A stretch of DNA of 64,000 nucleotides from Nitrosospira multiformis (GCF_900111585.1 NZ_FOHI01000004.1:248001-312000), one strand, 5' to 3'; shown: positions 35,852 through 45,665, numbered from the stretch's first letter. Notes: generated from the letters alone by a model not told the origin. Numbers and translations: made by a program.

Positions 35852-37255
35852 CTATGCAAAGGTATCCACGAGCTGGTGTCCGCGAATATCAGCAGTGCCG
35901 CGACTCATTCCGAGGCTTGTTCCTGCTGAGGCGATCCGGCTTTCTTCCTGCCGATAATGAGACCTTGCACTATTTTGCCTTTCGAAATCTCCTTGCTGCC
36001 GGGATCCCTGATCACTGACTGTTGCATTGCCCAGATTGATTCCGCTTTCTGCCATCATTTCCTTCAGCCGGGGCAGCGCCGCTTCGAGTGCTTGCCGAAC
36101 CTCGGGGTTCTGGGATACGAATGCTGCGCTGGCCTGATCGCTGTTTACGGACAGGACGACTTGCAGCGGTCCCAGATCAGCGGGGTTCAGATTGAGCTCG
36201 GCGATCTGATGTTGGTGAGATACCATCCAGAGTACTCTCTGACCCAGGGCATTATCCCAACTGCCTGTGCCCACGCGCGGTTCCAGCCTGAGCAAAGAAG
36301 GATCGCGCAGATCTGCGGTGCCGGGCACTGTACCTAGGTCGCCTATCAGAGGCCCTGGAGATGGGGGCGGAGTCAGGAGTTCGTGGGACACGACGGATGC
36401 AGCTAATGCGGGGAGCGAAGAAGTATCGCTCCCTGCGGTTGAGCCTGGGTGCAGATGTGCAACATCCGGCAGGAAATCACCAATGCTGCTGGACATTCCC
36501 GCCAGCCTGCTCTCTGAGGAGGCCGACTCAGAATGAGACATCTCGCGCACCGCGACTCCTGTGAACTTCATATCTTTGGGTAGTTTCACGCCTGCCCCAG
36601 GGGCAGATACGAGTCTGGAGGAAGCGATTCGAGCAGTCGCCCCTCCCTCCCGAGAGTCTCCCCCAATGGCAGAACTCAGGTGCATTCCCGCCTCCATGAC
36701 CTGCGCTACGCTGACAATGGCCTCTCCCGATGCCGGCCCCGAGGGGTCGGATGACTTTGCGTCTCCCCCAGCCTGCGCCTCGTGTCCTATTGATGCAGGC
36801 GAAATGATCCGGTCGGCAGCAGACCGATGCGTATCGTTTGCACTCCTCTGACCGAATGCAGCGTCAGGCTGCTGCTGGACCAGCATACCGGCAGGGGTTC
36901 GAGTTTCAATTCCGGTGACAGAGTGAGAGAGCTGAAACCCGCCGGCCAGCATTTCAGGGGTGATACTCCCTTCTTTGCCCCTGCGATCTTCCTGAGCCTC
37001 TGCCTCAGCGTCCATATCTTCAGAACCTTTCAGGGACGGATTTCCGGATATGCTAAGACCGTTTCCGGTCGCATTCGCCGTCGGGCCCACCTGCGGATCG
37101 CTAGCGCCTGTATCCGATGCTTCATCATCACCGCTCACTTCGGCAGCAAGCAGTTTGTGGAAATCGGACGCATCCGATTTCTGGATGACGCTTTTCGATT
37201 CGGTCAAAGTATCCTTGGCGGGATGCAAAGCGGTGCTCGATGATACAGATAGCAT
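35852..37255 (-). CDS. fliK: Flagellar hook-length control protein FliK
   Basis: 467 residues. A long low-complexity N-terminal ruler region (Ser/Ala/Gly/Asp-rich, residues 1-320) is followed by the Flg_hook domain (about 325-420) with LNPADLGPLQVVLSVN, SAAFVSQNPEVRQALEAALPRLKEMM and SGINLGNATV. It measures hook length and switches export specificity through FlhB. Genome neighbours are fliJ upstream and fliL downstream. A second FliK-type gene is at 43483-44550. Confidence 0.93.
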   Translation of the reverse strand: MLSVSSSTALHPAKDTLTESKSVIQKSDASDFHKLLAAEVSGDDEASDTGASDPQVGPTANATGNGLSISGNPSLKGSEDMDAEAEAQEDRRGKEGSITPEMLAGGFQLSHSVTGIETRTPAGMLVQQQPDAAFGQRSANDTHRSAADRIISPASIGHEAQAGGDAKSSDPSGPASGEAIVSVAQVMEAGMHLSSAIGGDSREGGATARIASSRLVSAPGAGVKLPKDMKFTGVAVREMSHSESASSESRLAGMSSSIGDFLPDVAHLHPGSTAGSDTSSLPALAASVVSHELLTPPPSPGPLIGDLGTVPGTADLRDPSLLRLEPRVGTGSWDNALGQRVLWMVSHQHQIAELNLNPADLGPLQVVLSVNSDQASAAFVSQNPEVRQALEAALPRLKEMMAESGINLGNATVSDQGSRQQGDFERQNSARSHYRQEESRIASAGTSLGMSRGTADIRGHQLVDTFA

Positions 37256-37308
37256 AGGCTGCTCTCGGAATTCGATTTTTCAGGAGTTTATTATCTTGTA
37301 TGGTTCAA

Positions 37309-37755
37309 CTATGTCGAGCCAGACCGGATAGCCGCACTGCTCGCCCACTCGTCTGTTTCCCGCTGCTCGCGCTTTGCCTGGTGGGCCAGCTGGATCTGCC
37401 TGTGACGCTGCGCCAAAGTGTCATAAGAGTTAAGAACACGCCGCTCCGATTGCCACACGACCTCACCGGCAGCGACACGCTGCCGCATGAGCGCCAGCGC
37501 TTCCTGTTGCTGGGAAATCGCAGCGTCGAGCTTGTCGATGAATTCATGATAATTTCGCCATCCTGCCGCTGTGAGGCCTTGCTGCATGGAAGCTCGAAAG
37601 CGGGCCCGGTATTCGTCCGAATACTGTGTCAGCAAAACCAGCTTGGCTTCCATGTCCAGGCCTTGAGCGTTTAAAAATCCCAATCTTCGGGCGGCATCAT
37701 CCGTGCGGGTCTGTGCCAGTTCGATAAGGGTTTCCAATGCAGAAGTTTTCGGCAT
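37309..37755 (-). CDS. fliJ: Flagellar export chaperone FliJ
   Basis: 148 residues that are almost all coiled coil, with the Arg/Gln/Leu pattern of FliJ (LGFLNAQGLDMEAKLVLL, YRARFRASMQQGLTAAGWRNY). It forms the stalk of the export ATPase and escorts chaperones. It starts 23 bases after the fliI stop. Confidence 0.93.
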   Translation of the reverse strand: MPKTSALETLIELAQTRTDDAARRLGFLNAQGLDMEAKLVLLTQYSDEYRARFRASMQQGLTAAGWRNYHEFIDKLDAAISQQQEALALMRQRVAAGEVVWQSERRVLNSYDTLAQRHRQIQLAHQAKREQRETDEWASSAAIRSGST

Positions 37756-37778
37756 GATCAGGCAACAGCTAATTGAGA

Positions 37779-39191
37779 TTAATTGGGGTTTGAAGCCAGC
37801 AGAGCTTCCAGGCTTCGGGTACTCTCTTCATACCCTGCGCGCTCCACCATGGTTTGTTGAAGAAAATGTTCGAGTTTTGGATACAAGGCAATCGCCCGGT
37901 CCAGCAACCTGTCATTCCCCGGGGAATATGCTCCTACGCTGATCAGGTCGCGCGAACGCTGGTAGCGTGAAAAAAGCTGCTTGAAATTACGCACCTGCTC
38001 AAAATATTCAGGCGAGATCAGGCTGGTCATGGCGCGACTGATGGAGGCTTCGATATCGATGGCAGGATAATGCCCGCTTTCCGCCAGTTGCCGCGAAAGC
38101 ACGATGTGACCATCCAGAATCGCCCTTGCCGCATCCGCGATGGGGTCCTGCTGATCGTCCCCTTCGGCTAACACTGTATAAAAAGCGGTGATCGAACCGC
38201 TGCCTTTGACTCCATTCCCCGCCCTTTCCACCAATTGCGGCAGTTTAGCGAATACTGAAGGCGGATACCCTTTGGTCGCGGGGGGCTCCCCGATCGCCAG
38301 CGCGATCTCACGCTGCGCCATTGCATAGCGGGTGAGTGAGTCCATGATCAATAGAACATTTTTTCCCTGGTCCCGAAAGTATTCAGCGACAGAAGTCGCA
38401 TAGGATGCACCCTGCAATCTCATCAGGGGCCAGGTATCCGCGGGTGCTGCCACTACCACCGAACGTGCCAATCCTTCAGCACCCAGGATTTGCTCGATGA
38501 AATCCTTGACCTCTCTTCCGCGCTCACCAATCAATCCCACGACAATGATATCGGCGCTGGTATAGCGCGCCATCATGCCGAGCAGGACGCTCTTTCCCAC
38601 GCCGGAACCGGCAAAAAGGCCCATGCGCTGGCCGCGCCCCACCGTAAGCAGGGCGTTTATCGCGCGCACCCCTACATCAAGGACCTCGCTGATCGGTTCC
38701 CGATTGAGCGGGTTGATGGGCGAACCCGTGGGCGAAGCCGAACGTTCCACTTCTAACGAGCCAAGGTCATCCAGAGGACGTCCCGTGCCATCCACCACCC
38801 TTCCCAGTAGCGCTTCTCCCACTGGAAATCGGCTGATCTGATCAGACGCTCGGCGCCGCCGGCGGGATGCGCTGCCCGGGTTAGAGAGCACGCCGGTGCG
38901 ATCCCACGGCACGACCTTGGCACCGGGCGCCAATCCGAACATGCCATGCGCTGGCATCAGGTAAAGCCTGTCACCATGAAAACCCACCACCTCGGCCTCC
39001 ATGCTGTTACCGTTGGGCATCAGTATGGTGCATCCACTGCCCACAGCCAGCTTGAGGCCCGTTGCCTCCATTATCAATCCGGTAACACGTGTGAGACTTC
39101 CGGAAATCTGGAAGGGCGGCGACACCCCGGCCAGCCCACTGCAGTTTTTGAGAAATCCTTGCCATCGGTCGGTATGGGATAAGGTTTCCAT
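37779..39191 (-). CDS. fliI: Flagellum-specific ATPase FliI
   Basis: 470 residues from the ATG at 39191 (TGATG overlap with fliH; a TTG one codon earlier is in frame). F1-beta-like fold with Walker [12 protein letters not shown] at 191-201, Walker [12 protein letters not shown], and [25 protein letters not shown] short arginine-rich stretch SRRRRR near residue 110 is unusual. It powers and guides flagellar export. Confidence 0.97.
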   Translation of the reverse strand: METLSHTDRWQGFLKNCSGLAGVSPPFQISGSLTRVTGLIMEATGLKLAVGSGCTILMPNGNSMEAEVVGFHGDRLYLMPAHGMFGLAPGAKVVPWDRTGVLSNPGSASRRRRRASDQISRFPVGEALLGRVVDGTGRPLDDLGSLEVERSASPTGSPINPLNREPISEVLDVGVRAINALLTVGRGQRMGLFAGSGVGKSVLLGMMARYTSADIIVVGLIGERGREVKDFIEQILGAEGLARSVVVAAPADTWPLMRLQGASYATSVAEYFRDQGKNVLLIMDSLTRYAMAQREIALAIGEPPATKGYPPSVFAKLPQLVERAGNGVKGSGSITAFYTVLAEGDDQQDPIADAARAILDGHIVLSRQLAESGHYPAIDIEASISRAMTSLISPEYFEQVRNFKQLFSRYQRSRDLISVGAYSPGNDRLLDRAIALYPKLEHFLQQTMVERAGYEESTRSLEALLASNPN

Positions 39192-39946
39192 CAATGACGC
39201 TCCAGCCAGTCATTATGTTGCGCCAGCGCCTGCGTTATGCGCCGCCAGCGTGTCGACACAGTGGCATCGATATCGCTGGGTCCCACCCTGACCCGGCATC
39301 CTCCCCGCTCCAGACGAGGATCGAGGTTAATGACGCAATGGTCAAGCTCCTGATTCAGGTGGGTGCGTACCAGGGCAGCATCATCCGGGTGCAAGAATAG
39401 CTGTGCCGGCTGACCGAGTACCGGCTCAGACTGGATACATTCGCGAACAACCGCGAAAACAAGTTCCGGTTTCACCCGCAATGCCTCACGCACCATCTCT
39501 TTGGCGACGTCGAGTGCAAGGGAAAGTAGAGCATTGCAAATCTGCTGATCAGCACTTGCCAAGGCTTCCTGGAGACCGCCAAATGCCGCCGTCAATTGCC
39601 CGGCTTCAAAGCTGGCACGCTCGCGGCCAGCATCGTAACCAGCTTTCATGCCAGCTTCCCGGCCAGTTTCATAGCCTGCGTCATAACCTTCCTGGCGGGC
39701 CTCCTGATGAATTTTTTCGATTTCCTCGACTGTAGGCAGCGCAACCTGTATTTGCTCAGGCATTGTCTCGTCTTTGGTATCCACTGAAGTGTCAGCCGGC
39801 CCTTCGAGCACTACGCCTTGCTCCAGGACATCCATTTCCCAGCGACGATAGGCCGACAAATCTTCCTTGAGAATGATCTGGTTTGCCCGAGACGTCATTC
39901 TTGGTCTTTCGCCGAAAGTTTTTGCCTGCGCACCAACCTTACTCAT
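39191..39946 (-). CDS. fliH: Flagellar assembly protein FliH
   Basis: 251 residues. Mid-region glycine-every-fourth-residue helix [20 protein letters not shown] (about residues 88-107), the FliH hallmark. The C-terminal domain ([35 protein letters not shown]) is like the stator subunit of F/V ATPases. It regulates FliI. The start overlaps the fliG stop by ATGA. Confidence 0.94.
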   Translation of the reverse strand: MSKVGAQAKTFGERPRMTSRANQIILKEDLSAYRRWEMDVLEQGVVLEGPADTSVDTKDETMPEQIQVALPTVEEIEKIHQEARQEGYDAGYETGREAGMKAGYDAGRERASFEAGQLTAAFGGLQEALASADQQICNALLSLALDVAKEMVREALRVKPELVFAVVRECIQSEPVLGQPAQLFLHPDDAALVRTHLNQELDHCVINLDPRLERGGCRVRVGPSDIDATVSTRWRRITQALAQHNDWLERH

Positions 39947-40941
39947 ACGTAGCTTTCTTCGTTCTTGCTGCCGAACACGATTTGCCCCTCATCTGCGAGT
40001 CGCCGGACGACCTGTAATATCTGCTTCTGATGGTTTTCAACTTCGCTTACTCTTACGGGTCCCATCGCTTCGAGGTCTTCACGCAGGATTTCAGATGCAC
40101 GTTTCGACATATTCTTGAAAATCCTTTCACGCAGATCCCAGGCTGCGCCTTTCAGCGCGATCACCAGGATGTCAGATTGAATTTCCCGCAGCAGCATCTG
40201 AATTCCACGATCGTCAATATCCATGAGATTCTCGAATACAATCATCTGATCCATTATTTTTTGCGCCAGATCCGCGTCGAATTCCCGCAGATTATCAAGC
40301 ACCGACGTTTCCGCGGCGCTACCCATGAAGTTGATGATTTCCGCCGCGGTACGAATGCCGCCCACTGAGCTTTTGTTGATATTTTCACTGCCGGACAACA
40401 AATCGGTCAGCACTGTATTGAGTTCGCGCAATGCGGAAGGCTGAATGCCCTCGAGCGTGGCGATACGCAGCAGGACATCATTGCGAAGCTGCTCGCTCAA
40501 TTGCCCAAGAATTTCACTGGCCTGGTGACGATCGAGGTGGACGAGAATGGTAGCAATGATCTGCGGGTGCTCCCCCTTGATGAGTTCCGCGACTGACTGC
40601 GAGTCAACCCACTTGAGTCCTTCGATTCCACTCGTGTCATGTCCCTCGAGAATGCGGCTGATGTTGTCTGTCGACTTATCTTCATCCAAAGCTCTTTCGA
40701 GCACCGTCCGCGCGTAGTTTTCCGGATCGACATCCAGAAGAAGCGGCTCGTGCATGACCCGGCCGCAAAAATCGCTCAGAACACTATCGACCTGCTCCCG
40801 GCTCAGGTTCCTGAGCTTGGCCATCGCAGCGCCGAGTTTTTGTACCTCCAGCTGATTGAGATGTTTCAGTACCTGCACCGCCTCGTCTTCTCCCAATGAC
40901 AAGAGCAGAACTGCACTCTTGTAGATGCCCTCCTCATTCAT
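39943..40941 (-). CDS. fliG: Flagellar motor switch protein FliG
   Basis: 332 residues from the ATG at 40941, which overlaps the fliF stop by 8 bases; the frame extends upstream without family sequence. Begins MNEEGIYKSAVLLLSLGEDEA. Conserved EHPQIIATILVHLDRHQASEIL, the middle GGI motif, and the C-terminal charged torque helix LRERIFKNMSKRASEIL with FEN-LMDIDDR. It connects FliF to the C-ring. Confidence 0.97.
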   Translation of the reverse strand: MNEEGIYKSAVLLLSLGEDEAVQVLKHLNQLEVQKLGAAMAKLRNLSREQVDSVLSDFCGRVMHEPLLLDVDPENYARTVLERALDEDKSTDNISRILEGHDTSGIEGLKWVDSQSVAELIKGEHPQIIATILVHLDRHQASEILGQLSEQLRNDVLLRIATLEGIQPSALRELNTVLTDLLSGSENINKSSVGGIRTAAEIINFMGSAAETSVLDNLREFDADLAQKIMDQMIVFENLMDIDDRGIQMLLREIQSDILVIALKGAAWDLRERIFKNMSKRASEILREDLEAMGPVRVSEVENHQKQILQVVRRLADEGQIVFGSKNEESYV

Positions 40942-42640
40942 GACCCGCCACCCATTGCTTAACGACGTTTGCCACCAGCTTCGGCTCTTTTTTTGCAAGC
41001 TGGCGCGCGAGCGTCAGTCTTTGCTCGTATTCGGAAGGTTGGGCCGCAGGTTTCAATGCGGGAACGGGTTGCACATCCTGGTCATCGTTCCTGGATTCCG
41101 TCAACAACGGGGGTTCCGGCTGGTTGATGCGCTGGAGCGAGGGACGTAGCACACCTAGCACCAGATACAGAATCAGGCCGCCAATCAGAAGTGTTTTTCC
41201 GATCTGTTGAGCCAGTTCAACGGCCTCGGGCTGTTTCCACAATGGGAGCTCTGGCGCTGCTTCCCGTTCCACACCTGTGAAATGACTGTTGACCACGTTC
41301 AATGTATCCCCGCGTTCCCTGCTGAATCCCACCGCCTCTTTCACCAGATCTGTAATCTGGGATTTTTCCACCTCGCTCAGGGGCTTGGCGCTGACAACAC
41401 CATTCTCGTCCACAACTTTGCGGTGGTTGACCACGACTGCAACAGAAAGTCTTTTTATACCGCCGACCGGTTTGCGCACATGCTGGATTGTTTTATCGAC
41501 TTCATAATTGAGGGTTGCATCCTTGCGCGTGCTGCTTGGGGCGCGGGATTGGGATGTAGTTGCTCCGGGAGGTACTGGCGGCGGCGTGGTAACCGGAGCG
41601 GTTGCCGGAACCGGAGGCTGATTGGAAAGCGCGCCCGGAACGCCGCCTTCATTCTGAGTACCCACACTCGTGGATTCCGAAGTCTGCTGGCTGCGAATCG
41701 TGGAGCCTGCAGGGTCCTGGTTGGGTCTGTATGTTTCGCTGGTTTGTTCGGAGTGTGCAAAATCCACCTCAGCCGCGACCTGGGCACGAACATTTTCCTG
41801 TCCCACGATGGGAATCAGAATCGCCTCGATCCGCTTGATATAGCTTTGCTCCAACGCATGCAAGTACTTGAGCTGAGCTGGATCCAGTCCCGTATTGGCA
41901 TTCGATTCATCGATCCTGGTCAATAAATCGCCTTGTTGATCCACTATCGTCACATTCTTAACATGCAGATTGGGGACGCTGCTGGAAACGAGGTGGACGA
42001 TCGCATTGACCTGCTGGGGATCGAGCGCGCGGCCGGGATAGAGATTCACCAGCACGGATGCGCTCGGTTTCTGTTGCTCCCGCATAAATACCGATTGCTT
42101 CGGGATCGCCAGATGGACCCTGGCGCTGTCGACAGCTGCCAACGCCTGGACGGAACGGGCCAGTTCACCTTCCAGCGCACGCTGAAAATTGACCTGCTCA
42201 AGAAACTGGCTGGTACCAAACTTCTGGTTTTCCATCAGCTCGAAACCTACCAGGCCTCCTCTTGGCAACCCCTGGGACGCAAGTTTGAGGCGAGTGTCGT
42301 GCACCTGACTTGATGGGACGAGTATCGCTCCGCCGCCTTCGGCAAATTTGTAGGGCACATTCATTTGCTGGAGGGATGCGATGATTGCGCCGCCATCACC
42401 GTCGGAGACATTGCTGAACAGCACCTTGTAGTCCGGTCCCTGAGTCCACATCCATCCGGCCGCCAGCAACGCAACCACGGAAGAAACGGTCAGCATGAGA
42501 CCGATTTTCTGCTGGCTGGATAATCGCGTCAGAAAGCTTTGCAGTCGACCCTGAACACTGCTTACCGCGCCATTGACCGCGTTGTTTGCGGCGCTGTTCA
42601 TTGCGCTGTTAATTGTTGTGGCATTCGCACCCGCTGTCAC
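40934..42640 (-). CDS. fliF: Flagellar MS-ring protein FliF
   Basis: 568 residues from the GTG at 42640, chosen because GGGGAG lies 8 bases upstream and the length then fits the family; the frame is open to 42715 only through a TTG. Two membrane helices (about 45-64 and near the C-terminus, LLIGGLILYLVLGVL). Ring-building motifs include YKVLFSNVSDGDGGAIIASL, GFELMENQKFGTSQFLEQVN and LNYEVDKTIQHVRKPVGGIKRLSVAV. It forms the membrane ring on which the flagellum is assembled. Confidence 0.95.
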   Translation of the reverse strand: MTAGANATTINSAMNSAANNAVNGAVSSVQGRLQSFLTRLSSQQKIGLMLTVSSVVALLAAGWMWTQGPDYKVLFSNVSDGDGGAIIASLQQMNVPYKFAEGGGAILVPSSQVHDTRLKLASQGLPRGGLVGFELMENQKFGTSQFLEQVNFQRALEGELARSVQALAAVDSARVHLAIPKQSVFMREQQKPSASVLVNLYPGRALDPQQVNAIVHLVSSSVPNLHVKNVTIVDQQGDLLTRIDESNANTGLDPAQLKYLHALEQSYIKRIEAILIPIVGQENVRAQVAAEVDFAHSEQTSETYRPNQDPAGSTIRSQQTSESTSVGTQNEGGVPGALSNQPPVPATAPVTTPPPVPPGATTSQSRAPSSTRKDATLNYEVDKTIQHVRKPVGGIKRLSVAVVVNHRKVVDENGVVSAKPLSEVEKSQITDLVKEAVGFSRERGDTLNVVNSHFTGVEREAAPELPLWKQPEAVELAQQIGKTLLIGGLILYLVLGVLRPSLQRINQPEPPLLTESRNDDQDVQPVPALKPAAQPSEYEQRLTLARQLAKKEPKLVANVVKQWVAGHE

Positions 42641-42708
42641 CTGTTTCTCCCCAGTCCTGTGCTCCAGATCGAATCGCGTTTCTTTGTCATATATGGGATA
42701 GGCGTATC

Positions 42709-42724
42709 TTGGCAAACCTCTTGA
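42709..42724 (+). promoter_or_regulatory. Sigma-54-like promoter candidate before fliE
   Basis: TTGGCAAACCTCTTGA has TGGCA and TTG at -24/-12-like spacing (GG, ten bases, then GA instead of GC). Many fliE operons use sigma-54 promoters. The mismatch in the -12 element keeps this tentative. Confidence 0.3.
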
Positions 42725-42855
42725 GAGTCGCCATTATCACCATGGCTGCAGCTTTCAATGCGGGAAAAAGAAACTGGTTTTGCGGCCTTTTCAAAAAACG
42801 GAACACAGGAGAGAGTGCTATCTTGTATACCTTTCAAAAGTACTTGCCGGAAACC

Positions 42856-43203
42856 ATGGATATTTCAAACATAGATTCGATGCTCACCCAGCTACGCGCA
42901 GGCGCTGCGCTTGCTGGCGGCAAAGCGGGTTCAGTCGGGACAATAGCGAATGGAGACGAAACTGGAAGTGAAGCGGGACGTGTCGATTTCGCAACCGTAT
43001 TCAGGAGATCGCTGGATCATGTCAATAACGGTCAACAGCATGCATCTAAGCTTGCCAGAGATTTTGAATTGGGCGCGCCCGAGGCCAATCTGACTGAAGC
43101 AATGATCTCGCTGCAGAAAGCATCCATCTCGTTTCAGTACACTGTGCAAGTACGCAACAAGCTGGTTGCAGCCTATCAGGATATTATGAATATGCCGGTT
43201 TAG
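42856..43203 (+). CDS. fliE: Flagellar hook-basal body protein FliE
   Basis: 115 residues starting MDISNIDSMLTQLRAGAAL; the frame is open further upstream but without family sequence. The C-terminus EANLTEAMISLQKASISFQY and VRNKLVAAYQDIMNMPV is diagnostic. It connects the MS-ring and rod. It is the only flagellar gene on the plus strand here and is divergent from fliF. Its stop overlaps the stop of the FlhB-like gene at 43200-43505. Confidence 0.95.
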   Translation: MDISNIDSMLTQLRAGAALAGGKAGSVGTIANGDETGSEAGRVDFATVFRRSLDHVNNGQQHASKLARDFELGAPEANLTEAMISLQKASISFQYTVQVRNKLVAAYQDIMNMPV

Positions 43204-43505
43204 GAGCTGACCGGGATTGATGGGGACTCCTCACTGCTCTGATCCCCGGCTTCCATCTTGTAAAGCCATGCGAGCAATTCCGCCACCGCCCGGTAGAGCT
43301 GCGGGGGAATATGCTGATCCAGATCCACCTGCATGAGCAAGGACACCAGTTCCGGAGATTCATGAACGAAAACTCCGTGTCTTCGTGCCTCCCGAATAAT
43401 ATTTTCCGCAACCAGACCGCGTCCCTTGGCAACAATCTGCGGGGCATGGTCGCCGGTGCGATACGCCAGCGCAACGGCAGCCTCAGATCGATTCAGCCTT
43501 TTCAT
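43200..43505 (-). CDS. FlhB C-terminal-like protein (EscU/YscU/HrcU family)
   Basis: 101 residues that correspond to the cytoplasmic C-terminal part of FlhB (RSEAAVALAY, APQIVAKGRGLVAENIIREA, GVFVHESPELVSLLMQ, HIPPQLYRAVAELLAWLY), with no membrane domain. Where FlhB has the self-cleaving NPTH there is LNRSEA, so cleavage is not expected. Such stand-alone homologues exist in other bacteria and may substitute for the FlhB C-terminus during specificity switching. The ATG at 43505 overlaps the FliK-type gene upstream, consistent with a functional pair. Confidence 0.88.
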   Translation of the reverse strand: MKRLNRSEAAVALAYRTGDHAPQIVAKGRGLVAENIIREARRHGVFVHESPELVSLLMQVDLDQHIPPQLYRAVAELLAWLYKMEAGDQSSEESPSIPVSS

Positions 43506-44550
43506 CCGCCTCAATACCCATACTCGATAATCTGATTCCCGCCGAATCCAATCCTGCGACGAGGTATCCTACCCCTGCCCGCAGGATCGCGGCTGATGAT
43601 TCGGTTGCAGCAAGACGAACCTCGACTCCGGACTCACCCAGCCTCAGAACTGCGCTGATGGATCCCAGATTCGGTAGCGTAAGACGTACACTGGTTTTCC
43701 ATACGGCACACTGTGCAGCCCTGCTCCTTTCCGTGTCGCCCATCTTTTCTTTGACTGTATCCCACTCAATAGTCTGGCCGGGCCAGATCTCGCCTTGCCA
43801 TTGAAGATGCCCGCTTTCCAGAACATCCAGTTGCTGCCGCAAGAGTGCTTGAGTATCGCGATGCATGGGATTCAAATAATCCTGATGCGGGTGAGCTGCC
43901 AAACGAAGCTCGCCTCCCGGTGAAGCCGGGGGTGGAGCAGTACCGGGCGACTGCAAGAGGTTTTCCGATAAACGCCCCTGCGGTTCCAGCAGCAGGCTTG
44001 CCAATGATCTTTTGCCGGCCACCCACTGCATCAGATGGAACTCATAAAACAACCCGCTTGAACTTATTGCTTGCATCAATCCTTGAGCGAGTTGCGTATG
44101 CTGCCCCGGCGTAACCTCACGTGGTGGCGCGGACAGTAATGGCGCCGCCTCCGGCTGCGCAGATCGACTGACAGAAGGAAGTGGAAGCGGCTGCTGGAGC
44201 AGTGTGCTGATGAAACGTCCGATTTCACTCAACTGAGGAGTCAATGCTTGAGAGTCAAGCACGAGCCCGAACGTGGGCTTTGGCGCGCGGGACAGGAAAA
44301 TCAGATTGAAGGTTTCGCCCAAGTGCGCACTCCGGGGCAATTTCATCTGTAACACCTGCCCATCCTGCTCCTCCCGGTCGTACAGCATTACGACGAATTC
44401 GTTATTGGGAAGCAGGGCTTGTACCTGCGCTCTCAGAGAACGCCCGGGCTCCAGTCCGGCGAGGAACGAAGTAAAATCCTCACGTCTTTGAAGTGAGGAC
44501 TGAACCGGACGGATTGAAGTTATTGCCGCGATTGAGTCGATCGCACGCAG
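43483..44550 (-). CDS. Second FliK-type hook-length control protein
   Basis: 355 residues if started at CTG 44550; 301 residues if started at the first ATG (44388). The C-terminus (about last 90 residues: LTLPNLGSISAVLRLGESGVEV, SSAAILRAGVGYLVAGLDSAGIRLSSMGI) is FliK/Flg_hook-like. Upstream of the ATG the frame still reads like coding sequence (LRAIDSIAAITSIRPVQSS, DFTSFLAGLEPGRSLRAQV). It has no ATG, GTG or TTG back to the stop at about 44600, but CTG 44550 has AGGAG eight bases upstream. A rare CTG start or a lost start codon is therefore possible. Overlaps the FlhB-like gene. Confidence 0.75.
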   Translation of the reverse strand: MRAIDSIAAITSIRPVQSSLQRREDFTSFLAGLEPGRSLRAQVQALLPNNEFVVMLYDREEQDGQVLQMKLPRSAHLGETFNLIFLSRAPKPTFGLVLDSQALTPQLSEIGRFISTLLQQPLPLPSVSRSAQPEAAPLLSAPPREVTPGQHTQLAQGLMQAISSSGLFYEFHLMQWVAGKRSLASLLLEPQGRLSENLLQSPGTAPPPASPGGELRLAAHPHQDYLNPMHRDTQALLRQQLDVLESGHLQWQGEIWPGQTIEWDTVKEKMGDTERSRAAQCAVWKTSVRLTLPNLGSISAVLRLGESGVEVRLAATESSAAILRAGVGYLVAGLDSAGIRLSSMGIEADEKAESI

Positions 44551-44844
44551 ATCGAATTCTCCTGTTCTGGTGTTGATCCACTGCCGGGGTGTCTGGACGA
44601 ATTAAACGGGTCTATCTGTACCCCATTGAATGGAATCTACCTGGGGCCCTCTTCCCGTTGTCTCGTCAGAGGGTTGGGAAAGCCTGGAATGAAGCTTGCC
44701 CTCCCCACGAGGAACTCTTCCCGAATCCTTCGTCTCCCCGTTTGCCCTAAGTCATTTTCCCCCGCTCGCCCTGATCCTGCGCCTACCTAAGGGTTAATTC
44801 ACATTTTTGATGGTGCTACGAGAGCTTGCTCCCGGAATTTCTGC

Positions 44845-45186
44845 TCAGAAATTCCACGCCCCCGACTCATATGCCTGACGCACGCACCGCGAGCGACTGG
44901 CAGTACCGAGCAGAGCTTGAACCTGTCTTATCCAGGGCTCCGTGTACTCGCGTATCGCTGCGTCATCGGCCAGAATCTTGTGAATCAGCTCAACTTTCCG
45001 CCGCTGCATATCCGGGGGAAGCCGCACCGCCTCCGCACTCTCGAGTTGCGCCACCAAGGCTGCGCAGCGTCGCTCCAATCCTGCAAGCCGATCCCACTCA
45101 CTCCCTTGGGCAGCCTCTCTCATCTCTCCGGTAAGGTCGGAAAGAGACTGAAACACAGCAAGGTTTTCTGCACTTGTCATCATCAT
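44845..45186 (-). CDS. fliT: FliT-like flagellar chaperone
   Basis: 113 residues of mostly helix, with the FliT pattern LSDLTGEMREAA-GSEWDRLAGLERRCAALV and HKILADDAAIREYTEPWI. It binds FliD and can inhibit FlhDC in enterics. The first ATG of three consecutive ones overlaps the fliS stop (TAATG). Confidence 0.85.
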   Translation of the reverse strand: MMMTSAENLAVFQSLSDLTGEMREAAQGSEWDRLAGLERRCAALVAQLESAEAVRLPPDMQRRKVELIHKILADDAAIREYTEPWIRQVQALLGTASRSRCVRQAYESGAWNF

Positions 45187-45650
45187 TACGCTTTTTTCAG
45201 ATTGGCAATATCGTCATGAGTGACGGATGAAATCATCCCTCCCTCTTCACTTGACTGCGTGAACGAGCCGATCGCTTCCCATGCTTCGTGCAGCTCGCCA
45301 AGAAGGCCACTTACCTCTTCGATATATTCCGGTTTGTCATGAACATTAGCCTGTAGCAGCCGGCGTCCCATGTACTCATAAAGTGCGTTCAATTGCTGTG
45401 CGAGCTCTCCTCCCGCTTTGATGTCCAGGCTGGCTTGCAATCCGGAGTTGATGATTGCAATGGCTTTGGAAATCGCTTCACCCCTGGCCGCGATCTGGCC
45501 GCTTCGCGTATGAGTAAGCGCCGAAGCCAATGCTATCCGCGCTCCCTCAAACAGCATCAGGACGAGTTTATGAGGACTGGCGGCGATTACACCCGTTTCA
45601 AGACCAACCCGGGCATATGCGTTTACACCACAGCGAGGTACTGAATACAT
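45186..45650 (-). CDS. fliS: Flagellin export chaperone FliS
   Basis: 154 residues. NAYARVGLETGVIAASPHKLVLMLFEGA and the AINIINSGLQASLD, LYEYMGRRLLQANV segments are the FliS four-helix signature. It keeps flagellin from polymerising before export. GAGGAG precedes the ATG. It follows fliD by 15 bases. Confidence 0.95.
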   Translation of the reverse strand: MYSVPRCGVNAYARVGLETGVIAASPHKLVLMLFEGARIALASALTHTRSGQIAARGEAISKAIAIINSGLQASLDIKAGGELAQQLNALYEYMGRRLLQANVHDKPEYIEEVSGLLGELHEAWEAIGSFTQSSEEGGMISSVTHDDIANLKKA

Positions 45651-45665
45651 ATATTTACTCCTCTG

